From Ridgeia piscesae (taxonomy: Eukaryota > Annelida > Polychaeta > Sabellida > Siboglinidae): DNA of 64,000 bases. Positions 35,414 through 47,400 of the stretch are shown piece after piece. The position numbers and the translations under genes were made by a program. The notes beneath the pieces are model-generated. The model was not told the DNA's origin, searched no databases, and worked only from the letters and a program-made list of their open reading frames with translations. Numbering within the stretch: the first letter of the stretch is position 1; every line of letters starts with the position of its first letter. The stretch lies in contig JAODUO010000438.1 of NCBI GenBank assembly GCA_025642075.2, positions 145,001-209,000 on the forward strand. The letters run 5' to 3'.

Positions 35414-38400
35414 CTGCAACACACCAGACAACACATCTAACATCTTCTTAACACACCAGACAACACATCTGATATATTTTTAACACACCAAACAACACAT
35501 CTAATATTTTCTTAACACACCAAACAACACATCTAACATCTTAACACACCAGACAACACATCTAACATCTTCTTAACACGCATATTAAGGTTAGAATACT
35601 GGTTGTATCTATCTCTAATGATTTTGGTTTTCAATCATGTATACATGGCATATACACAAATCTATACATTTTAGAAAGTTCTAACCTGGCAATAAAACTA
35701 TGCTATATATTGTGAGAAAATGTGGTTGCTCTAGTACCACAAGCAGTATAAAATTGAAGGTAACAATTGACAGCAATATATACCAAATTAATTTCAATTG
35801 GCAAATGTTGTAAATTAATAAGCTATGACTTTATGACTGTAGAAGTACTGAATATCACATCTTATTACAGTGTATGTAGAAATAAAACAATTGTGACCAC
35901 ATCATTTAGTGAACCAGCATTCTAGCCTTAACTAATAAAGTTATGTTAGTAGCATTGATTTGCACAATCTGGAAACAAGTAAATTATGTGAGACAGTCAA
36001 CTATGTCAGTTTTCTTCAGAGCACTCGTTAAACCATGCCAACAGTGAAATCTGTGTTACCTCAAGATTGAATGTTTATCCATATAATGATAGTAAACAAT
36101 CCAAACCATAAAACATCCCAAGTTGAGTAGATACGACATAACATCAATGTAACTATAGCTAATTTTTTTTGTAAACAGAAAATGTGTGTTAAGAGAAAAC
36201 TGAACCACAAAACCCTTAATAAATACCAGTATTTTAATGACATTTTGTAGTGATCTGCAGAAGCCCAGCATGTCACAGTGTACGAGAGCCCAAAGCCCTG
36301 TTCACAGAGTTTGCTAATAGTTATTAGCACTAAATACTCAGTCATAGCAACCAGTGCATTTAACACTAGACTAGTGTGGATTCTACTATTTGTTACTTAC
36401 ATTTCAACCATTTTGATCAAACTATTTCACAAAATTACAAGACACTTCTATAATTCATGGTTGATGATGCTGCAGTGTTAGTCTGTCAATGACTTTATAC
36501 CAAATAATCTATGAGTTCACCATGTTGCTGTGTACTGGTAAAAATAGCTAAAGTGAGAAATAGCCATTGGCATTATGAACAAAATATGCAAACAACTGTA
36601 TACCCAATGTTGATTACTAATTCTAGCTGCTAGTAAATCAATGTAGCTAGTAGCTAACCGTACATGAATGTGCATCAGACTTTGTTTGGGACTTATTTAC
36701 CTGCCGCTAGTAGCAAACTCTATGTGAACAAGCTTTAGAAAACAACCAAGCCGCCTGTGTGAATGACTTTAAAGCTCAAGCCATATACAGCAAGAGCCGT
36801 CGTCCAGCAATGCAACATCCTTTACTTAATGATAACTAGGTCACGTGAATATTAAATATATAAAGTAACACATGTTTAGGATGAACAAGTAGAGGTTAAG
36901 TGTGAAGCTAGAAAGTATGTAGCTGCAAGCAGAAGGTTACACAGAACAGTAATATTACAGACGAGCAGAGACTGCTCCAGGTGGATATTCTAAACAGCAC
37001 AACAAACACCTTGCAAGCAGGAGACAGCTTCATTAAAACTACCAGTTCCAATTTGAGCAAGACACGCTGGAATGTCACTGGCGCATGAGTGTCCACAAAC
37101 TTGTTGGTTTCCAGTTATTGGCACACGTATTCAGACTAAACATTTGACTAATAGATTTATTTTTACAGGCACGTCTTTTGAACGGTACGTAATACTACAT
37201 ATACAACTGAAGCATCATGGCTAAAGATGATTTGAAAACAAGGCACACTCCAATCACAACGACAACAGTGGGTGTGGGGTGGGAGTCTAAACTTGACAGT
37301 GCTCAAGGCTCAACATAATTACCCTATAGTTCCCAATAGTACTCAACACACACATTCCCTGGGGTAACAGAGAAACCGTGCAAAGAAACAGATTTTAAGA
37401 GTGAATGCATGCTTCAAAGTACAGGATTATGCTGAAGTCACCTTGCCCTTTCATGAATGGCGGTTGCTGTCACAGCTTTCACTAGTTAGAGTTATGGTTT
37501 ATAATGATTAACTTGACCACTCACTCGCCTTTATCAGAGCAAGCAAATTTGAATGTTCAGTGCTGACTTCCACAGATGGAGTACATTGTGTAGTCCAATG
37601 TTATCATCTCTGGTGCATTCAGTATATTTCACATTGCTCAAACAACTGAGATTTTTTTGTAAGATTAACTTTGGAGCATAGTATTTGAAATGTTAATTAT
37701 TATTTTTACAAAACAACAAAATCTTGGAACCATGAACAATTAATTCCACAAGAGAAGTGATGTTTTAAATTACAAAAGAACGAATGCATTGTCGCATGTT
37801 CTTGTCGTGTTCTCCCTGGTTGGTCAAGTATCTGTCTCTGGCATTGTGCGGCTGCATGTGGGTAATATGCATGCAACTTGTGCATTTACCTTAAGTAATC
37901 CCAGCAGTTTGTACCACTAATGGGAAACTATCAGACACATACCCAAAGCCTCTGCACTGTATCTTATGATAATAACTGTCTATTGGGAACTATATGATAA
38001 TATTTGTCTACAATATTTGACTGTTTAGTAAATAATTTTATTTTCAGATGATAATTGCAATGGGACTAACAACTTATTTCATTTGTTGGATAAAGTATTT
38101 TTTTAAATAAATATTGGTACTCATTCAGCGTAGGGTATTAATACATACAAACCAATACGGGAAGCTACTCACCATATGCAGCCTAGCATGGGGAAAAAAG
38201 ACGGAATTTAATAGAAGCATCAACACACATACTGCATATGCCAAACACTGTCAGCATGCTGTTAATGACTGCAAAATCTAAACAGTGAATATTGCAAGAA
38301 ACGATGATTTTTAATGGTGCACACTTATTACCAGATGCAAGACTAGTCACTATTTTTCAGAATGTCAATGAAGTGTTTTTGTACATACTTCTCCATACAG

Positions 38401-41400
38401 ACTAAGCTGTCCATATTGGGAAAAGATCAACATTGAACACTTCATACATCATATATAACATTGGTATCTAAGGCAATTAAAAGCATTTAGTTCCAATTGT
38501 GTCAGTGTAGCATACAAAGTTGCAAAATGTGTATGAAGCAGTGTGCATTTGATACTAATACTACATAATACTACAAACTAAATTAAGTGATGTGTGTGGT
38601 CCAAATTGTGTACATCGTTTGGTGTCATTACTCTGTGCAGTGTCAAATGCTATTCTGTTGTAGTGAATCTAATCAGTTTAAACATCTGGCAAGGCACATA
38701 TTCATATTAAAATTGAGTACTGGTTAATGTAATGGAATATTAAATGGATACAGCAAGTAGATTACTTGGATTTATTCCCTAACTCAACTTTGAATAGGAA
38801 GAATAGAGAGAGTAGACTGTGTCTACATGTTGGAAGGCAAGAGTTGAAGGAGAAGACCAAAAGAACGAGTGAAGGATACAGAGGCCTCCAGAGGGCAGCA
38901 GCAGTGAAACAGACGAGAGCAGCAGAAAGTGGGGAAAGGTAAGACATATTGTTGACAGCCCACCCAGGAGAAGACAAAGACCGGATCCCTAGTCCCACTT
39001 CCAGGATCTGCAGGATACCAAATGATAGTCGCTTTACCTGGTAAAGATAAACGTAATCGCCTACGAGGTCTCTACGATTCAAATGTAGAACAAATAGATG
39101 ATTGGATAATCCAATCAAACTTTGGATACAATTTATCTTCATCAATCATGTTATGTTCCCGTGCAGTAATCTCCTTAAAAAACATGTGTAACTTTGATAA
39201 CTTGCCTCTTCTCCAAGACTGTCATAAACAGTTTCTGTCTGCGTCAACAGACCTATCTCCTCTCTGAAGAATCTTCCATCTAGTACACTCACTGAGTCGG
39301 AATGCCAGCATTCTACACAGCTATAACTGTAGTGGCCTCAAGAAATGCATGACTAACTATAGTGGCCTCAAGAAATACATGACTAACTACAGTGGCCTCA
39401 AGAAATGCATGACTATAACTATAGTGGCCTCAGGAAATGCATGACTATAACTATAGTGGCCTCAAGAAATGCATGACTAAAACTATAGTGGCCTCAGGAA
39501 ATGCATGACTATAACTATAGTGGCCTCAAGAAACGCATGACTATAACTATAGTGGCCTCAAGAAATGCATGACTATAACTATAGTGGCCTCAAGAAACGC
39601 ATGACTATAAATATAGTGGCCTCAAGAAATGCATGACTATAATTATAGTGGCCTCAAGAAACGCATGACTATAACTATAGTGGCCTCAAGAAACGCATGA
39701 CTATAAGTATAGTGGCCTCAAGAAACGCATGACTATAACTATAGTGGCCTCATGAAATGCATGACTATAATTATAGTGGCCTCAAGAAACGCATGACTAT
39801 AACTATAGTGGCCTCAAGAAATGCATGACTATAACTATAGTGGCCTCGAGAAAGGCAGGACTATAACTATAGTGGACTCAAGAAACATGGGACCTGGGTT
39901 AGCGAACTATGGCGTAGCAGGCTTCTAACACACCGCATGAGTACATGTGCTGCCACCTACCAGTTTCTGGGTGAGCTGCTTATTAGCTTGTGTCTCCTGC
40001 TCCAGTTTTTTCTCTGTATCTGCCAGCTTCTGCTTCAACTACAACAAGACAGGTCAATAAACAACAACATGACAGGTAAATAAACAACAACACAACAGGT
40101 CAATGAACAACTAAACGACAACACAGCAGGTCAATGAACAACTAAACAAGAACACGACAGGTCAATAAACAACTAAATAACAATATGACAGGTCAATGAA
40201 TTACTAAACAACAACACGACATGTCAATGAATTACTAAACAACAACATGACATGTCAATGAATAATTAAAGAACAACATGACAGGTCAATGAACAACTAA
40301 ACAACAACACGACAGGTCAATGAACTACTAAACAACAATACAACAGGTCAATGAACAACTAAACAACAACACGACAGGTCAATAAACTAAACAACAACAT
40401 GACAGGTCAATGAATTAATAAACAACAACATGACAGGTCAATGAATTACTAAACGACATGACAGGTCAATAAACAACTAAACAACACGACAGGTCAATGA
40501 ACAACTAAACAACAACACGACTGGTCAATGAACAACTAAAGAACAACACGACAGGTCAATAAACAACTAAAACAACAACATGACAGGTCAATGAACAACT
40601 AAACAACAACACGACAGGTCAATGAACAACTAAAGAACAACACGACAGGTCAATGAACTACTAAACAACAACATGACAGGTCAATGAACAACTAACCAAC
40701 AACACGACAGGTCAATGAACAACTAAACAACAACATGACACGTCAATGAACTACTAAACAGCAACACGACAGGTCAATAAACAACAAGTCTCACTCCTGT
40801 AAGTGCACTGTATCAGGACTCCTGACACAAAGAATGACTATGATTTATATGACAGTAGTTACATGGAAGTGGAATACAATGGCTGTGGGATGACATGGCT
40901 CGTCATTATAATCAGTTTATCAAAATTTTATTCCCCTATAACAATAATTATCTTGTGTCAAATCCTTAAAATCTGAACAATTATTAAGAAAATGTAGGAT
41001 TATTTCTAACTGCAGGAATTGATGACTAGGCAAACTGCAATGGGAAATGTTCAGCTCACCTGTTCGAATTCTTGTGTCGAGTTCGTTCCATTCGGCATTA
41101 CCTGTGAAGATAGTGTCATAATGTCACATTTTCAACTTTCTAAAATGCTGCTGGAGGACTCAACTTTTTAATAACATTCAAAGCAGACAAATGTGACAGA
41201 TTTAATCACAATGTATGAAATTTAGAAACTATCAATTTACAAACTGGATTATTTTAGTTCACACTAGACTCAGGTGGTTGAAATTATAAATGGCCTAAAT
41301 CACAATTTGTATGGAATATGTACAATAATCCAAGTTCAACATGTTACGGCACATAAGCACACGAGTGCCAGCAACAACAATCCAACATCATGCAAGGGTG

Positions 41401-44400
41401 GAAGAAGCAAGGCACGCCAGAACAAATCACAGCACAGAACCAATTATTTGTAAGCAAGATTTCAATGTGTAAAAGGCATGTTTTCAATAAAAATCTAAAC
41501 CTTTAAATCCTTTTTTCCCTATACTCTGTTGTGCCATTCGTAACGGCCTTAGCTGTCATGACTGGTGGGACAGAGATTTACCCATGGTGCCCCACTCTGT
41601 GAACTCAAGTGACACCTGTACCTCGACCGCATCTGGTCGCCATGGCGACTCGTCCTCATCTGACAGCACCGGTGCAGCACACATGTGATAGCCCTACAGC
41701 AACACACGCACTACACGTCTACAGCAGGCACTACGCGTCTACAGCATGCGTTACACATAGAAAGCAAGCACTAGGCATTGACATTAGGCTTCATCAACAG
41801 CAGCCACTATACAAGTAAAGCAGGCATTAGGTATTATATACACCTGAAGCATTTAGAGCATGGATAGCACACAACAGACACACACTGTGCACCTACACTA
41901 GGCAGGTCTGCTGCAAGTTCAGCTATCCAGCAACATCAGATTAAACTATTGGATCACCCATCACACAACTACTAATGGCACTACATCTGCACCAACAATC
42001 TACAGACATAAGAACATTCTGGAATGTCTTAGGCTGCACACATTTAGTTCCATTACCAGCACTTAATGTTTTGAATTTACAAAATATAAATGGCACAATT
42101 TCCAGGAGTGACAAATTGATAAAAAGGAGTCACCAACAAAAAGTGTGGCTATTGCAGACTGAATTTTGGTGTCACAATTTTTTTTGTAAGTCTTATTGAC
42201 ATTCCATTGTCCAAATACATAACCTGCAAACATTGGGCTCATGTTAAGAAAAATTGAAAGAAAATTATCTGCTAATTTACCACACAAAAAAAACAATTAC
42301 ATGAACCTAGATATGGTAGCATATTGTTTGCACAGATATCTTGTAGCAGCAGTGGGAACAGCACTGCAAGACAGTGGAGGGTGTGAAAGAACTGTTGTAG
42401 TAGTCCATAGTTTGCCAACCACCCATGTGAACATGCCAACAACACGAGTGAATAAGAAGAACAAAATCACTCGTAGCAGCTGCAAGAAAGATGGTAGGAG
42501 ACAGGAGGAGGTGTGACAAAGCTGCAGTCGAGTTGACAGTGTGCCACCACCAGACTGAACATGCCAACAACACGAAAGAGTGACAGAGAGCGAGTGACTC
42601 GTAGCAGAGCAGCAGCGGAAGGACGTAGGTGTGAAGCGGCCGTAGTGAGTGGAGCTGACCATGTGCCATCACTGCAGTGAACATGCCCATATCATCAGTG
42701 AGAGGGAGACGTGGCTGAGCTGTACCTTGCTATGTTTCTCCAACTGCTCCTGTAGTTGGCGAACATTGTCCTGTTCCTCCCGCAAGGCATCCTGCCCTGT
42801 TTTCAACATGCCACTCAGTTTCGCTTTGGCCTGAGCTAGTTCCTTCCTGTTCTTGCGTTCCTCTTCCAGTTCTTGCAAAACTCGGTCTATGTCCTGCCAC
42901 AAACCGATAAAGTGTCTGCTAACTGAAATTCTACTTTCAAGGGAGATGTTGGCAGCCATCTGCAATGCAGTTCTTGCAACCAGGTTTGTTTTGAGGAACA
43001 TTAAATCTTGGATAATTTACATGTTCCAGCAATTGGTGCAACATTGCAGACACATCTTCATGATAATCCAATCTTTTCACATGTGTGAAACTTGTCCAAA
43101 TTGAACAGAGAATAGCTTATTGTAACCTCTCGGCAAGATGTAGAGACAGACAAAGCTGAGACAGCAGATAATTGAAGAAAACAACATCAATTATCGTGCG
43201 CTAGTATTAAAGACAATTTTGCTACCTCTACATGCAGTTGTTAGGAGTGTTGTCTACATAGCTGGCTCAGAAATATGTACGTGTTTTGATTTGTAATTAG
43301 TTATCAGTCTAGTGACAGTAGATTGTCATATGTTCCATCAGTCTAATGACAGTAGATTGTCACATGTTCCATCAGCCTTGCTGACATTCTACATAAGCAA
43401 TCCCAGTGTTTCAGTCAAAAGTTGTATGGAGTAAAAAAAAGATTTTAAAGTAAGTTACACGAGGGATGTATTAATGCTGAAATATTGCAAAAGAAAACTG
43501 TGCTCATTTACATTACTTAGGAGAACTGGACATTGGTCTACAACATTTTACAAAGGCCTGAAAATACTATGGGGCGAACAGACAGGGGCTACTGGGTGGA
43601 AACATGGCATGTAAATTAAGTAAATCATACACTGTTATGCACATATTTCCATGGATGAAAAGCAACTACATGCTATACCGCAGTTGCTGAATGCAGAGGC
43701 TGAAACTATCAGTACTGAATATAACATTGCTGACGCTGCTGACAAAGTGACAACACAAAGTTGTTCAGCTGACCAACTAGAATGGTCAGATGGCGTAAGG
43801 TAGCCACTAGAAGCGTAACTCTCTATTAACATAAGTGCACATACATTAATTAGTAGCTACAATCAACACGTAACTCTTCCTAGTTACACACTGTATCAAG
43901 GAAGCCTGCTACTGCTAAACAGAACAACAGTGTGTGTGCATGTTTAACTAGACTGCACCTACAGTGGCAGTGCAGTGTTAATGTTATCACACCCAACATG
44001 CAGAGACCCTCACACCTCGCCATGCACAGTCAGTGGCCCCAGGAGCCTCAGGCAGCACAACACAGGCTCACTCAGTACACACCAACAGGACTGACACTCT
44101 ACAGGCACCTGACACAATGTAAGGGATACCATGTCACTACTGGGACCTAGAACAGATCTCTACTTGACACCTGTGACTTTCTAACTGACACCCATGACAC
44201 TCTAAGTGACACCCGTGACCCTCTAACTGACATCCATGTCCCTCTAAGTGACAGCCATGACCCTCTAACAGACCCCTTGTGATCTGATAGACCGCATGAC
44301 CCACTTGAGGACCCCATGACCATGTAATAGACTCCCATGACTCTCTAACTGACTGCAATGACCCATGTGTCCTCTCACCTGGCCCTGTTTCTCAGTCAGT

Positions 44401-47400
44401 TGGTGTTTCAGGGTCATCTTCTCACTCTCTGCCTCTGTCAGTTTCTTCTCCAGACCAGAAATCTTCTCCTTCAACTGATGGAACAACACATTGCATTCCA
44501 ATTACACTGTGTTCACAAGACATCCTATCTCACTGTGTTCACAAGACATCCTACCTCACTGTGTTCACAAGACATCCTACCACACTGTGTTCACAAGACA
44601 TCATACCACACTGTGTTCACAAGACATCCTACCTCACTGTGTTCACAAGACATCCTACCTCACTGTGTTCACAAGACATCCTACCTCACTGTGTTCACAA
44701 GACATCCTACCTCACTGTGTTCACAAGACATCCCTCACTGTGTTCACAAGACATCCTACTCACTGTGTTCACAAGACATCCTACCTCACTGTGTTCACAA
44801 GACATCCTCACTGTGTTCACAAGACATCCTACCTCACTGTGTTCACAAGACATCCTACCTCACTGTGTTCACAAGACATTCTACCTCACTGTGTTCACAA
44901 GACATCCTATCTCACTGTGTTCACAAGACATTGTACCTCACTGTGTTCACAAGACATCCTACCTCACTGTGTTCACAAGACATCCTACCTCACTGTGTTC
45001 ACAAGACATCCTACCTCACTGTGTTCACAAGACATCCTACCTCACTGTGTTCACAAGACATCCTACCACACTGTGTTCACAAGACATCTTACCACACTGT
45101 GTTCACAAGACATCCTATCTCACTGTGTTCACAAGACATCCTACCTCACTGTGTTCACAAGACATCCTACCTCACTGTGTTCACAAGACATCCTACCTCA
45201 CTGTGTTCACAAGACATTTTACCACACTGTGTTCACAAGACATCCTACCTCACTGTGTTCACAAGACATCTTACCACACTGTGTTCACAAGACATCCTAT
45301 CTCACTGTGTTCACAAGACATCCTACCTCACTGTGTTCACAAGACATCCTACCTCACTGTGTTCACAAGACATCCTACCTCACTGTGTTCACAAGACATT
45401 GTACCTCACTGTGTTCACAAGACATCCTACCTCACTGTGTTCACAAGACATCCTACCTCACTGTGTTCACAAGACATCCTACCTCACTGTGTTCACAAGA
45501 CATCCTCACTGTGTTCACAAGACACCTACCACTGTGTTCACAAGACATCCTCACTGTGTTCACAAGACATCCTACCTCACTGTGTTCACAAGACATTGTA
45601 CCTCACTGTGTTCACAAGACATCCTACCTCACTGTGTTCACAAGACATCCTACCTCACTGTGTTCACAAGACATCCTACCACACTGTGTTCACAAGACAT
45701 CCTACCTCACTGTGTTCACAAGACATCCTACCTCACTGTGTTCACAAGACATCCTATCTCACTGTGTTCACAAGACATCTTACCACACTGTGTTCACAAG
45801 ACATCCTACCTCACTGTGTTCACAAGACATCCTACCTCACTGTGTTCACAAGATATCCTACTACATCACTGTGTTCACAAGACATCCTACCATATATGAT
45901 GTATATTATCCATGGTCTGGTTGTTTTTCTATAATCAATTAATGCCTGTTTGACTATTTTGTCACTATTACTTCACTATTTTAGTACAGCGTGTATTATT
46001 ATTACTTGTACATGTCATCACCACCAAGTACCACATAATCAGGTCTCAACCAACAGAATGCACATTTTATAGAAAATGTGTGATTTTAAAGAAAATCTGT
46101 CAGAAAATCAGCCAATGCCTGATCTACAAAATAGCACTGGTCACGCATGTCAATGGCTACATTTTATTAAACTAAGAATCAGATATTAATTTCAGTAAAA
46201 AGCAACCAACACAAATAACAGCATTTTGTTTAATTCACAAACACAAGCAAGTGCATTAATATTGTTAAATCAAATACATTTCTGTGAGTTAGAGAAGCAA
46301 CTTTAGACAGCCACGTGCACAGTGGAATGCAATGTCTTATGTTACAATGTTGGGCAACAAATGGGAAATTTGTGGAATTACCTTCCAAACTATTAAGACA
46401 GAACGTACAAAACATTAATATTTCAAGACTTGCCGATACTGACAGAGATATCACAAAATATCCAAGCAGCCTATCATCTCATTCAGGAAATGAATGCAAA
46501 GACCATAGATATTTGTCATCAGATGTTGTGTTATATGAATTAATAACTTATTGTACAAAACTCAATGGGAAAATATTAACATCACATCATCTTAATACTA
46601 ACATGATGTAAATTAATATGCAGCTAAACGTGTCTACTAATCAGAATTATTAGTATCCATGCCGCGTTGATAATTTGGGGTTAGGGGTGAATATCATAAT
46701 TATTATTTTATATGAGTACAAATGCAGGTCAACAGCGTATTCATTATGTTAATTAAATTGCAAAATTTAGCAGCACTTAACATTAAATGAAAATATAAAA
46801 CCTTGCAAGGCAGGCAGGTGGATGTCAGTTGGTGTCACTGTACTTTGGTTCGACTGCCAAACGCAACACTAACTACAAGCGTTGTTAGTAACGTGGGAGA
46901 AATACAACAGTTACCTCATCGACAATATTAGTAAGGCTTTTCTCGACACAGCGGTATGCAAAATTTAGATCAGTAACTTCCTGGCGAGGAGAAAAAAACA
47001 CACACACCACGTTACAGAGAAAACATGGCGAGTGACCGCAAACAACACTACATGCAAAGTGTATGTGTACATGTGTAGTGTATGGTGACTTTCATTGGCT
47101 AGTTTACTGGCATGCCAAAATTTGCAGTGCTGTCTTACATTGTAAAACTGTCATTTTATTTCTTCTCCAATTTAAACATTTCCAGATACATAAGAGGACA
47201 CTACAAATGCACATTCCATATACAGTATGTACCATTGAAATGATATAAATTATAATAAATATCAGTGCTGGAATGTAGTCATAACACACCTCAAACCACA
47301 GTAAAAGTTGTGGGTCGGTTCAGTTAAGTTCCTGTTTTTGTTTTATTCCCGATAAACAATTTCTTACACTAAATACAGTAGAGCAATTTGGTTTAAAACA

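Noticed and set aside
35251..35436. 53-residue alternative frame of the last RRBP1-like exon
   Set aside because: It needs a phase change after a run of phase-0 exons and gives a Thr-rich non-coil tail. The phase-0 frame gives the short acidic GTAV end expected.
38762..39145. 127-codon minus-strand ORF as an additional exon
   Set aside because: Hydrophobic, Ser/Leu-rich, without coiled-coil character or good splice sites in phase 0.
44358..45942. Three overlapping plus-strand ORFs of 457-513 codons
   Set aside because: They are the 26-bp minisatellite read in all frames. The unit has no stop and its length is not a multiple of three.
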